A stretch of DNA of 64,000 nt. It comes from Lophium mytilinum (lineage: Eukaryota; Ascomycota; Dothideomycetes; Mytilinidiales; Mytilinidiaceae). Shown here piece by piece: positions 36,732-46,602 of the stretch. Location: contig MU004198.1 of assembly GCA_010093605.1 (NCBI GenBank), positions 130,456 through 194,455 on the forward strand, read 5' to 3'. Positions within the stretch are counted from its first letter, which is position 1; each line of letters opens with the position of its first letter. Made by a program: the position numbers and the translations under genes. The notes beneath the pieces are model-generated. The model did no database searches. It was not told the origin of the DNA and saw nothing but the letters and a program-made list of their open reading frames with translations.

Positions 36732-37133
36732 TGCTCTGTGGGCTCCCGCACTGCCTAGTCCTTGACATCGCGCCTAGATGTTTTAAGGCTCATGAGGGTG
36801 CACCGAGCAGTGGTAAGCGCGTGTGCATAGCGTTCTGGCTTGTCACTGTAGAGCTCTTGTGGACTCTGTGGCATCGTTGCAGGAAGTTAGATCCTTTATA
36901 TCCTCGTTTCGGCCACTCGTTCTCAGTAAAGGCTCCTGCCAGACTACTTCTCCTATGTCTGTTTCTACAACTCGACGATGACTTTCATCGTGGATGAGTT
37001 GTAGGAACCCTGTTCTGCCAGCAGCGTAAACATTCGCTGTCTCGAGCATTCACCCCGGCCCCTCTAATTTTTAACGGTCTGTGCGTCTTTGCTTTTTTGT
37101 CTTTCAAAGTCTCCACCAAACTAGTACTCTGCC
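36732..37133. other. Spacer between the tandem paralogues
   Basis: Starts with the end of the 27 bp segment shared with the interior of the second paralogue (to 36745) and ends with the duplicated promoter segment (about 37012-37133). A strong hairpin lies at 36964-37003. No other gene. Confidence 0.6.
36964..37003. repeat. Near-perfect 40 nt hairpin
   Basis: Outer arms CTACAACTC (36964-36972) and GAGTTGTAG (36995-37003) and inner arms ACGATGA (36974-36980) and TCATCGT (36984-36990) pair around a 3 nt loop. It lies just upstream of the duplicated promoter segment of paralogue B, so it could be a transcript-end hairpin, a binding palindrome or an element end. Confidence 0.7.
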
Positions 37134-37748
37134 ATGGCTTGCAGAATAAGTACTCCAAACAACTCTCCACAGCAGCAGTCTGAGAGGTCTGCGAGCACCG
37201 TTGGCCGGTTTCCCACACAAGCACAAACCACAGGAGACCAATACAACTCACTACCAGACTTACTCCAACAAGCTATGGCTAATCAATTTTCTGCTTATGA
37301 CCTCCGCGGCTTCGTCGCTCTTGCGGAGCCTCCAATGTTCCTCTTCGGCTCCATCATGTTCCCGTGGGTCCTCAACATGGTCCTTGAACTTGACGACCCT
37401 CGGCAAATGGCACAATTGATGACCCCTGGTAACATTCGAGGATACGAAGCGTATGAGATCGAGCATGCGTATAACACGACTATAATACCATCAGGGCACC
37501 CAGGGAAACAAGTCAAAGGCCTAGTTCTCTGTGGGCTCAATGAGGTGGGTGTAGAGGCGGTGGAGGACTACCTCGGGTTGGATCCGCCGAGCTATCTTCG
37601 GAAAGAACTTGCTGATGTAGAGATCACTCTGTCGGGAGGAGAGAAACGGACCATCGGGGCTGTCTGTTATCCCTGGGACGGAGCCCGGACACTCTTACGG
37701 CCATGGCCAAGAGACATATCCACAGGATCCATATCGAATGTCTCATGA
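37134..37748 (+). CDS. Tandem paralogue B: gamma-glutamylcyclotransferase/AIG2-like protein
   Basis: 204 residues, single exon, start MACRISTPNNSPQQQ. The first ~63 residues are shared with paralogue A. Residues ~67-185 resemble the GGCT/AIG2-like fold: the glycine-turn start PMFLFGSIMFPWVL, the RGYEAYEIEHAYNTTIIP strand, the VKGLVLCGL strand, then VEDYLG, and finally a VEITLSGGEKRTIGAVCYPW hairpin. Where active family members usually have an F/Y-E pair (LDxFEG), this protein reads EDYLG, so the catalytic Glu appears to be Leu; enzymatic activity is doubtful. Known members cleave gamma-glutamyl amines or glutathione, but the fungal AIG2-like branch is poorly defined. The N-terminal 63 residues are not part of the fold and look disordered. 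Confidence 0.8.
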   Translation: MACRISTPNNSPQQQSERSASTVGRFPTQAQTTGDQYNSLPDLLQQAMANQFSAYDLRGFVALAEPPMFLFGSIMFPWVLNMVLELDDPRQMAQLMTPGNIRGYEAYEIEHAYNTTIIPSGHPGKQVKGLVLCGLNEVGVEAVEDYLGLDPPSYLRKELADVEITLSGGEKRTIGAVCYPWDGARTLLRPWPRDISTGSISNVS

Positions 37749-38203
37749 CTATGACATTTCTTTTTGAGAATAATGTGCTCTTGGGTACGAGCTCCTTTCA
37801 ACGATCCTGCCTGGTCTCCAAGCGCTTATCGACCCACCCGACTCCACGTCCCTTCTACTTCTCGGTACAAATATGGCCGCCAGGATTTTGTATACCAGGT
37901 AGAAAATGCAAGCAGCGCAGGCTGGGATCACAAGCGAAGTCATGACGATACAGATTGTATAGTCCCACTTGCGAAAGCACTTTGGCGATTTATGTTTATG
38001 GAAGATGTCATCCTGTTTACAGTTGCAATGTCATTTTCGAGTTCTTGAAAGGGGTATACAGACAGACATACCTGCTGAGGTAGACCGTTGCAAGGTTTGA
38101 GTATTTTTGGTTTGAAATAGAGTAGAACAAATGGCATAATTACGATACAAACTTCAATGTACTTCATGAGCCATTTTGCGAGGTCGGTCATGCTATTGCG
38201 CAT
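37749..38203 (-). CDS. Small two-helix membrane protein, unknown function
   Basis: Two exons, 38203-38072 and 38012-37749, separated by a 59 bp intron with a good donor (GTATGT) and acceptor (AACAG). The join keeps phase and gives 131 residues. It has two hydrophobic segments: YIEVCIVIMPFVLLYF near residue 16 and TICIVMTSLVIPACAACIFY near 61, the latter continuing LVYKILAAIFV. The C-terminus is basic and Ser-rich. Its stop codon directly abuts the stop of paralogue B on the opposite strand (37746-37748), so the two genes are tail-to-tail with no spacer. No family is recognised. Support is the splice signals, phase and membrane segments only. Confidence 0.55.
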
Positions 38204-38803
38204 CTTGATGTGTCGAGTACGTAGTAGAACTACTAACTTAGATGTTGAGGTAGGTCTTGGGAGGATTAGCTTTCTATTGAAGTTGAGTTCATTGTGGGAG
38301 ACTATTCAGGACTGCTTTCGGAGAGAACAAACACAATTTGATGATCCCCGCTCAGAATGGATATGCGAGTACGGAGCATTCTACAAATCAAAATCGATGG
38401 ACCTACTGCTGTACTACTAGATCATTCATGTGTATGTTCTGAACGAACTCTTTCGAACGGAGAGTCGTTCAAAGGACGCTAAATGACGAAGATCCCTGCA
38501 CTAATTTTCCAGATGAGTCGTCAACCGTGTCACCCCTCCACCCCTCATCCCTTCACCTCGTCAACCACGACGAATTTCGAAGTGAATTGCCCAACCATAG
38601 CTGCCCTCCAAGACCCTCATAGCCTAACAGACCCATTTAAGCACCTCGTAGTGGAGCCTGATCTTCTCGTACATCTTCTAGTTCCCTCGTAGACTACCGC
38701 ATACTCTTACTCTCATCTCACATCATTCCCGAGAAGCTCGTCCCGCACTCTGAGTTCAGTTCAAACCATCACGTACTACTCAATTCACAGTTAAACCCTC
38801 ACC
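38204..38803. other. 600 bp upstream region of two divergent genes
   Basis: Lies between the small membrane-protein gene and the carboxymuconolactone-decarboxylase-family gene. A short imperfect hairpin (gaacgaactct ... agagtcgttc) is at about 38441-38470. Short frames at 38157-38420 and 38483-38692 have no domain. Confidence 0.5.
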
Positions 38804-39466
38804 ATGCGTCTCCCCTACGTCCCCAACCCTCCAGAATTCTCAGACCCCGCGGATCAAGCAATCCTCGAGCGAGTCCAGGAACGTCGAGGCGAGAGAGGTC
38901 TCTTAGAGCTAGATCGTGCCCTACTACACTCGCCTCCTGTGGCAGATGGCTGGTGAGCCTCATCAATCACCACTGCCCTGCAATGCCTTTCTCTATTACT
39001 ACTTCCGTCCCGTAAACGTACGCCTCTCGATTCTAACTCCGCCTTCATCAGGAACTCCTTCCTCGGCGCCATCCGCACCCGCACCACTATACCTGACTCT
39101 ATTCGCGAAACCGCCATCTGCCGCGTTGCTGTGCTGAATAACGCGTGGTACGAATGGGGCCATCATGCGCCATTACTTGATAAATGCCCGGGGGTCACAG
39201 CAGAATTTATGGCGCACATAAAGAACGCACCGCTTGGTCTGGAAGTGGGAGCGGGACCGGATCGGCCCTGGGATGAGAAGCATGCTGCGGTACTGGCGTA
39301 TACGGATCAGATGACGATAGGGGTGAAGGTGGAGGATGGCGTGTTTGCGGAGCTAAGAAGGCTGTTCGATGAGAGGGAGGTTGTGGAAATCACAGCGACG
39401 GTGGCGGCGTATAATTGTGTGAGTCGGTTTTTGGTGGCGCTGGATGTTGGGGAGAAGAATACATGA
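38804..39466 (+). CDS. Carboxymuconolactone decarboxylase (AhpD-like) family protein
   Basis: Two exons, 38804-38952 and 39052-39466, with a 99 bp intron; 187 residues. The start MRLPYVPNPPEF and the core (NSFLGAIRTRTTIPDSIRET, ICRVAVLNNAWYEWGHH, KHAAVLAYTDQMT, ITATVAAYNCVSRFLVAL) fit the all-helical CMD fold. Active AhpD-type members carry a CxxC redox pair in the central helix; here the matching region reads NAWYEWGHH, so the thiols are absent and peroxidase activity of the AhpD type is unlikely. This is the usual state of the fungal branch that resembles gamma-carboxymuconolactone decarboxylase. The substrate is unknown. No pathway partners are adjacent. Confidence 0.88.
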
Positions 39467-40080
39467 GGGATGGAGGTTTCTACGTTTGGATGTGTTGAAA
39501 TACTAGGGCACCAGTCCGAACATTTTGCTTTGCAATGGGTTAGCTCTGTAGGTCCAGAAGCCAAGAATGGGTTGCAGGGTCGTCGCTGGTGTAAATGGGC
39601 GTTGCCTTGAATGCCTCTCGACGAGGCTGCAAGGGGGCTGTCTAAGGATCCTCCTGGGTTGAATATGGAAACTTCGAGCTTCCGGGCTGACACACGCTCC
39701 CCCAGAGCACCCTAAATATCAAGTAATGAGTGAAGTTGTACTGTCTGGAGTACTCCGTATGATCTTATACTGCACTTCGGCGCTCTGATTGGCTGGACAG
39801 GGGCTGCATCAGCGCAAGGACCACGCCGCAGCTCAACTTCGCCCTCAAGATCACCAGGCTAGGACACTAGAAATACACCACCTCCCGACCATCAGGCACA
39901 ATGACTCCCTCCCAAGTTTTTCGGCGACGACAGATATATCCTGATGTATCTTTGACAACTCCCAAGAACATCTCCTTTCTCGCTCTCATTCCCACTATCG
40001 CAAACTTTGCCTTCATCTGTACCTGCTCTTCTGTACAATCTACGCGTTTTTGTCACTTCGAGAGTCGATAGTTGATCAAA
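39467..40080. other. 614 bp intergenic region
   Basis: 3' flank of the CMD-family gene and promoter/leader of the homeobox-C2H2 gene. Nothing else recognised. Confidence 0.5.
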
Positions 40081-42090
40081 ATGTCTGAAACCCAAATCAA
40101 TCAACCTTCGTACTATGAGTCTATTGCGTTTCCAGGGGTTGGAGATGGATTTACCGAAGCTCTCCGCCTCGATGACTTTGCACCATTCTATGAGCTTGGA
40201 TCCCGCATCCCTGACCCCGGGTACGAACCTGACTGGGTAGGTTGCGTTTTCTTATGATACGCAAATAATATGATCATGCTGACACTAAGGTAGACTATGG
40301 CCGACGAGAAACCAGACTCAGCTGAGCACGACGATTGGACTTATTCTCAGGGCATTCCTAATGTTGCCATGAATGATTTCACAGCCGACGAGTTATCCAT
40401 AGAACCACCACTGTACAAGTGTTTGTATCCTCCATGCACATACGCCTCCAAGCGTGAGTCAAACTGTAAGCAGCACATGGAGAAGGCCCATGGCTGGGAA
40501 TACGTACGCTCCAAGAGCAATGGACGCAAGAAAACCACCGCCGGCGGAAGCGAACGCAGCCCCCCAGCCTCAACTTTCGGTAGTGCCCGCACTGGTATGC
40601 ATTCGCAGGACCTCCCTGCTTTTCCTCGCCACAACTTCGTAGAAACCGCCCTCATGCGAACACTTGGACTTTGGACCGAACTGGGCCCAGATGAGAAGTC
40701 ACTCTATTTCAATACCCGTACAGGGAAGTTCGCGAACGAGTTTCCACAAGAAGACATCGTCAATTTGGAAGGGTCGAGTACTATCTCTGCTGGTCCTATG
40801 TACATTGCCGCGTCCAACGCTGGAAGGACGTCAAGCGCAAATGCACCAACAGGCGACATATTCGGTATCGCGCAGGATATTGAACCCCTGCCCGAAACGT
40901 CAAAACGCCCACGCCGCGCTTATCCACGGTCAAAATTCTCCTTAGAATCGATCGCAATACTCGAGGCATGGCTCGACGACCACGGAGATAATCCATATCC
41001 TTCCTCAGTCGAGAAAGTCACACTCGCCAGCGAGGCCGGCCTCCGAGTACAGCAGGTGGATAGGTGGTTCACCAACAACCGGAAACGTCGGTTGAATGCT
41101 GTCGAAAAATGGCTTTCGTCTTCATCTGAAGATGAGGACGTAGTAAATGCTGCGATGCGCTCTGCGTCCCGAATATCTGTTTCCTCGATGAACTTCGGAA
41201 CCCAGTCTCCATCGTCTAAGGCTAGCTCCAGCGCTGCATCAACTGTTTTGTCAAGCGCAAGCTCTGCCTTTTCGCAGTCAAATGATGCGGTGTGGAAGGT
41301 GTCGAAGAACAAGCGCGGAACCAAGAAGTACTTGATGAAAGACCTACTGCCTTTGCCAACCAGCAAGCTGTCCAAAGGTTTTCAATGTACATTTTGCTCC
41401 CAGGAGTTGACTGAGAAAGCCTGGAGGAGGCATGAAGAAACCCAACATCTGCCAAGAACTAAATGGGTCTGCGGTTTTGACCCCACGACGGTTATGGAAC
41501 GCCCTTGGAATTTGACTTGTCTTCTATGCCCGAAAAGCAGCCCTGGGTTTGAGCACTACCAGCTTCATCATCCTGAGGTGGTCGACTGCTTGCAGAAGCC
41601 CAAGGAGGACCGCACTTTCTACCGAAAGGATCACCTTGCGCAACATTTTACCAACGTCCATAACGCACAATTGAACGGCGTCACAGCGGATCTCTCTAAG
41701 CAAGAGATAGACTACTCCAATCAAACTTGGAACTGTGGCTTTTGCGGGGAGATACTAGCTACCTGGGACGTCCGGGCACGCCATATTGCGGCTCATTTCC
41801 GAAATGGTAGTCACATGTCGCAATGGGACTCTGCCCGCCAAAAGGAGGAACATAATAGCAGAACGAGGGCACGGCCTGATTTTCCCTCGCGCCGGGCTCG
41901 TAGTTTTAAAGAGTGCGAACGGTCTACGCCTGACAACGGTCTCTTCGAAACCGACAAGTTTGATAACAGCATAGACTTACCGCCAGCGCCCCAATCAATG
42001 ATGTCACAGTTTAACTTCAAGGTCTCTTCGAGCTCGCAGAAGAAGCACAAGTGCAAGATTTGCGACAAGCGATTCACCCGCCCTTCTTGA
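40081..42090 (+). CDS. TALE-homeobox and C2H2 zinc-finger factor, truncated by an in-frame TGA
   Basis: Probable DNA-binding regulator. Two exons, 40081-40236 and 40294-42090, with a 57 bp intron; the acceptor GGTAG keeps phase (PDW|TMADEK). As read it has 650 residues. The N-terminus contains a C2H2-like unit (CLYPPCTYASKRESNCKQHMEKAH, about 93-118, noted by its Cys and His spacing). A KN/TALE-type homeodomain lies at about 255-318 (PYPS spacing, then VDRWFTNNRKRR). More C2H2-like units follow (CTFCSQELTEKAWRRHEETQH; CGFCGEILATWDVRARHIAAH). The frame stops at 42088-42090 (TGA) inside another finger, KCKICDKRFTRPS. The sequence after it stays open in the same frame and completes the finger, so the stop appears to be a recent change. 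The architecture matches proteins annotated as homeobox and C2H2 factors in Dothideomycetes. Confidence 0.85.
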
Positions 42091-42872
42091 TTAACAACCC
42101 ACATGTACTGCCACACTGGCGAGAAACGTAAGTCCAATGGCCGTCAACACACAATACACGTCGCTGACAAAATCTAGCATTCGCATGCGAGGTTGAAGGC
42201 TGTGATCGTCACTTTTCCGTTGTCTCGGCACTAAGGAAACACCGCAGAATACACCGAAACGGGTCGCTTTCCGACTCTTCCGACATGTCTTCACAGCAGG
42301 CCGCTCCACCGGTAGCCACTCGGTTTGAATCTAGCATCGGAAACGAGTCTAAAGTAGCCCTGTTTGAGCTCGGAAGCACTTCGCCTTCACGACCCGCTCC
42401 CGTGGCACTCGACGACCGACAGCAGTCCCAGCTAAACACCATGGGCTACGACCACCTCCGCTATCCCGCACCGCACTTTTCGAACCCGTGGAGGTCGGGC
42501 CCCGCCGCGCCTTCATCGCAGATGTATCCCGCGTCTGGACTCGAGAAGTTTGAAGGTGTCAGTCAGCAGCATGTTCAGAGGCCAACGAGCCTATTGCTCC
42601 CCTTCCACAACCTCCCCGTCACGGCGCCGCCCCTAGGATCAGGTATTAGTCTCTCAGATGGCACGTTCGGATCACAAAACTTACTTCACGCTTCGCAAGA
42701 TCTTCTCAACCCGGCAAGGACGTACAGCGGAAACTCGTCAGCCTCGCCCAATGCTGCCTCATATGCCCCAACGTCAGCACCGAAATATCTCATGGACTAC
42801 TCCAACAACTCCAGAAAGCCGTATGCGTACCAGCAGGACTCCCTCCGCCAACTTCTTCGAAATTCAAGTTAA
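42091..42872 (+). pseudogene. Disrupted 3' part of the homeobox-C2H2 gene
   Basis: Directly after the TGA, the same frame reads LTTHMYCHTGEK, is spliced (intron 42128-42177, 50 bp) and continues PFACEVEGCDRHFSVVSALR, then KHRRIH. This completes one C2H2 finger and adds a second with the canonical TGEKPF linker. A S/P/Q-rich tail follows to a stop at 42872. The TGA stands where a serine (TCA) would be expected between RPS and LTTH. The intact phase, linker and splice sites argue against long decay. It may be a recent null allele, a sequence error or a read-through site; the bases following (TTA) do not form the strong TGA-CTA read-through motif. Confidence 0.75.
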
Positions 42873-44010
42873 GAGAGAATAGTTCAACCCGACCCCGATT
42901 ACCGACAGGAGACCAAGTTCGAAGAAATCGCCCTTGCGAATCCACGAATAGTCTTTTCTCAGGCATAGAGCGCTCACACAGAGGAAAAGAAGGAGTAACC
43001 GTTCTCGAAAACTCCGGACCCGGTCCCTCGCAGGGACCAGCTAGGAAAAGGAACTTAAGAACTTTAATTGCGGGGCTACTGGACATTGACCTCTCAGACT
43101 CGGTATCGACAAGGTTATGCTTGCCGCCTGCTCCTCCGCCAGCACCAGCAAACCTCACATTTGCACCCTCTAGACAAGAAGACAGCCTCTTGTGTAGATT
43201 CAGCAAGCGGCGCTTTTCTCTTGTCAGCACATTGGAAGTAAATTAGCCACAGGAACGGTTCTGTACATAAGTCAGGATCCGTTTGAATATACACATTATT
43301 GCTAGGATATTGTCCCAGATTCGCATGAGAAGGGGATGTTGCAACCGTCGATTTTCAACCCTCGACAAAATTGAGGAGACATCGAGGTCGGATTTGCAGT
43401 ACGAGATCATAAATCTGGGCACACGGATTTATCAATCTCTAGCTTGAATCTTGCTCGCTCGAGACTACTGTAAGGGGCCCCACTGGCTATTCATTAGGCA
43501 GTCAGTTAAGAGGCAGTCTAATTTGCACTGCCTGGAAGTTGACATTGGCCTTGTGGTCTCGAAATGCGGTGGAATCACCCCAAACAGCGGCGAACTAGTG
43601 TTTTTACTGTAGGTCACGAAGCTGAGTACTGGAAAAGAGATTTTATCAAAGCTTTCTTGTCCATAATGTTTATACACGTTGTATTCAAGCAGTACATAGA
43701 CAGCTACACTTCCCTATAAATTCATTCAACCCGAAGATCTGTCAGCGTCCTTCTCCTGAATCGCACTTGTCATGGATCAAGTCCCATTTCCCTCCTACTG
43801 GAACACTCGAATGCCTTCCCGACCGAACCGACAGGTCACAAAGCGTCACCTCATGCATCAGGCCCCTTATGAAAGTCTTTTGACGTATTACTACCGAGGA
43901 CGAAGAACCCCATGACCTAACCCCAACCCCTGAAACCACAAACCCTCAAAGAAGAGCACCGCAAACCCCAAGCCCAACGCCTCAACCCGCTCCCCCCATT
44001 TCCTCACACC
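42873..44010. other. 1.1 kb intergenic region with a decayed MITE
   Basis: Contains the element at 43397-43609. The remainder has no supported gene; frames at 42790-43230 are chance frames opposite the 3' end of the homeobox-C2H2 gene. Confidence 0.5.
43397..43609. mobile_element. MITE-like element, decayed copy B
   Basis: Related along its length to 18632-18858. The left end CAGTACGAGATCATAAATC, followed by TGGGCAC, the internal TTGCTCGCTCGA, the GGCAGTC-AATTTGCACTGC block and the CTAGTGT near the right end are all shared. Its right terminal repeat is mostly deleted, leaving only ...TTTTTACTG followed by TA, so it can no longer form the long terminal hairpin. It is older or more mutated than copy A. 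Confidence 0.72.
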
Positions 44011-45072
44011 TCACACCCCCTTCCTAACCAAAACCCCATACCACACCCTCCGCCCCACCCACTTCCTCCCCCTCTCCCCGACCCCCTTCCCCAAATCACC
44101 CTCCTCCACCCCCCTCTCCCAAACCCCCACAACCTCCAACCCAGCCCCCCTCGCCGCCTCCCCCGTCTCCCCAACCCCATGCACCCAACTCTCCCCCCTC
44201 ACCTTCCGCCCATCCCCCGCCACAAACCCCGCCTGGCTCTCCCGCCCCATCTCCTCGTGCATATTCGTCACTAGCGCCCACCCCCCTACTTTCAGCAGCC
44301 CGGCCACACGCTGCCAGAAGGCGGCGAGGGGCACGTGCTCCAGTACGAGCGTGCTGATGATGCCGTCGAAGGCGGGGAGGGTGGCTAGGACGGCGGGGGC
44401 GGGGGTGGCGAAGGCGTCGGCACAGTGGAGGGTGGTTGAGGTGATGGAGGGGGAGAGGGGGGTGGTGGCGAGTTTGGTGCGCGCGAGGGCGAGCATGGGG
44501 GCGGAGAAATCGAGGGCGGTGAGGGAGACGGTGGTTTTGGGGAGGTAGGGGTGGGTCGCGAGTTTGAGAGTGGTGCGACCGGTGCCGCAGCCGAGGTCGA
44601 GAAGGTTGAGGGCGAGTGGTGCTGAGGAGGTGGATGTAGTCACGGATTCGAGAAATTGGGGAAGCAGGGTTGCGAGCTCGAGGTCATCGATGGCCTGGAG
44701 CATGTTCCCGTCTGTATCGTAGACGGATGCCCACGCGTCGTAAGTCGCGAGGGTTGGGAGGTGCGTGATGTGGGTAGCGGCGGCGGTGGTGGAGAAGGTC
44801 GAGAACGTAGGGGAGGTCGGGGCTTTTGGGGCAATGGCGGAAGATGGGACCGTCGGGGTCCCTTCGTGGGCACTATTGGTGGTGTTTCGTGACGGGATAT
44901 CATCCTCATCAGCCGTAGCAGTTGTTTGGGATGGAGTCTGATATCGACTGTAAAGTGAGGGATCAGACTCGGTGGATGAGCCGAAGGATTGAGTAAGTGC
45001 TGGATCGGTGTCTCCAGCATATGCCAGCGACGTATCAAAGGTCATGTTGAGCGTGGTGGGCTGTGATGACAT
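44011..45072 (-). CDS. Class I SAM-dependent methyltransferase
   Basis: Single exon, 353 residues from MSSQPTTLNMTFDTS; an upstream in-frame ATG at 45093 adds seven residues. The N-terminal ~115 residues are S/T/P-rich and look disordered. The Rossmann-type fold starts at YDAWASVYDTDGNMLQAIDD, with SAM-binding motif I LNLLDLGCGTGRTTLKLA, the acidic loop ALDFSAPMLALAR, and the later motif FDGIISTLVLEHV. The order and spacing are those of the Methyltransf_11/25 type. The C-terminal strand region is E/G-rich and ends VWYGVLVRKGV. The substrate cannot be told from the sequence; no biosynthetic partners are adjacent. Confidence 0.9.
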   Translation of the reverse strand: MSSQPTTLNMTFDTSLAYAGDTDPALTQSFGSSTESDPSLYSRYQTPSQTTATADEDDIPSRNTTNSAHEGTPTVPSSAIAPKAPTSPTFSTFSTTAAATHITHLPTLATYDAWASVYDTDGNMLQAIDDLELATLLPQFLESVTTSTSSAPLALNLLDLGCGTGRTTLKLATHPYLPKTTVSLTALDFSAPMLALARTKLATTPLSPSITSTTLHCADAFATPAPAVLATLPAFDGIISTLVLEHVPLAAFWQRVAGLLKVGGWALVTNMHEEMGRESQAGFVAGDGRKVRGESWVHGVGETGEAARGAGLEVVGVWERGVEEGDLGKGVGERGRKWVGRRVWYGVLVRKGV

Positions 45073-45582
45073 TTTGATATAGAGAATATCCAAAACACCA
45101 AACGATGGTGACGGGAAGGGTACGACAAAGTGAGGATAAAGTATGCCGCAAACGAGCCTTAGGCAAGGAAAATCAAGCTCGAAGATACGCTAGACAGAGA
45201 TTGAAGAGGTTGGCACAGTAATGAGAGGCCTTACCGCTTCATATATACCCCCAATAGCAATCAATGCACGCCCTTCTTCCCCTCCCCAAGCGGCAGGCCG
45301 ATGTAGTGCAAACTTTTGGATGACTCACATCATGTGCCCACGCGTTCCGGCAAATGCACCGGACGCGAACGGAGGCCAGCCACACCCACACGACGTGCTC
45401 CAAAAGTGACAAATCGTATCTCTTCCCCTCGTTATACCAAATAAGATGCTCCCAACGCCCGTTCCCAAATGCTGTACCACCTAGCTCTTATCATACACCA
45501 GTCCGGCTCTACACCACTATCATACAACCATTGTTATACATCGGAAAGCCCGAGGTCGACCCACAGCATGAGCTCTCAGTGG
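45073..45582. other. 510 bp intergenic region
   Basis: Upstream region of the methyltransferase and 3' flank of SAM35, both reading left. No supported gene. Confidence 0.5.
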
Positions 45583-46602
45583 TTAGACGCTGGGAAAATA
45601 TCCTGCGAGTATCCTGTCCCGATGAGCCACCAACTTTTTATGAGCCAGCACGCTGTTTCGGAGACGCGGTTCCGCCCAACCGTTTCCGAGATAGGCGTCT
45701 AGCAGTAGATGCGTGTATGCGAATACACTGGCATCAAAGAGCCCTGGTTCTTTTGCGCCAAAGAACCACTTTTTGTCACTAAGCATGGTCTCCAAAGCAC
45801 CGAGCGCCTCTTCAGCTTCCTTGTACAGCGTCTGGGCATCAATGACAGCAGCATGCTTCAGCAATTCAGTCTCTGCCGCTTTACGCAATTCATACGTCGT
45901 GGTAAGCCGGACCATCGCATTCGTCGAAATAGGAAGAACATAGAGGGGTTCCGCGATAGACGTAAAGTTGGGCGTGAGGTAGAGCGTGTAGAGCTAGAAC
46001 CAGTCAGTCGCCACATTCTAGAAAAGCCACAAATACACCCACCCAAGCCCTCCGTATCCGGTGATCGAGGAGTGACAGATACGCCTCATACCGCATATCG
46101 TCTGGCTCTTCGACCTTTCGGCTCCCTTTCTCTAATGCCCATTTCTGCAGCTTTGCCGACGGAATCGGGGATACTGACTTCCCAGCATCGTGCGTCGAAG
46201 GGAGGAGGAAGGGCAGCGCGCCGCTAGGAGAAGCATGATTATTCGACGCAACAAGCAAGAAGTCAACGTCGCTGAATTTCAGATACGTCTATATGCGAAT
46301 CAGTCCATTGCCACCTTGAAGAAGGATTGCGCCGCGCGCAAACTGACCTGCCACTTCAGACAGCTCGGGTTATAGGATGGGGAACCTTGTATAGCCTCCA
46401 AAGGGGTCGCGAAGATGTATAGCACATTCTGGTCGCGTTTTCGAGGTGAGCGCGCGGGGAGTTCGTTCGCAGGGTAGGTGGTGAGCGGGAAGCGGTCGAA
46501 GAGGCGCTTTATCGGTGCCGGGACTGTGAAGATGCTAGACTTGAGTGGAGAGCGGGTAGTCGGCTGCGATTTTTCATCGTGTGGATGGTCTTCGGAGGGC
46601 AT
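45583..46602 (-). CDS. SAM35: Mitochondrial outer-membrane SAM complex subunit Sam35/metaxin-like
   Basis: Peripheral receptor of the sorting and assembly machinery that recognises the beta-signal of outer-membrane barrels. Three exons: 46602-46348, 46288-46043 and 45993-45583, with introns of 59 and 49 bp; 303 residues. The N-terminal thioredoxin/GST-like part reads PARSPRKRDQNVLYIFATPL then CLKWQTYLKFSDVDFLLVAS across the first splice. The C-terminal GST-like helical part has DKKWFFGAKEPGLFDASVFA, typical of metaxin/Sam35/Sam37 proteins. Sam35 is preferred over Sam37 because of the short length and the absence of a C-terminal membrane helix; this is an inference. An in-frame ATG at 46695 would extend the N-terminus by 31 residues. 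Confidence 0.85.
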
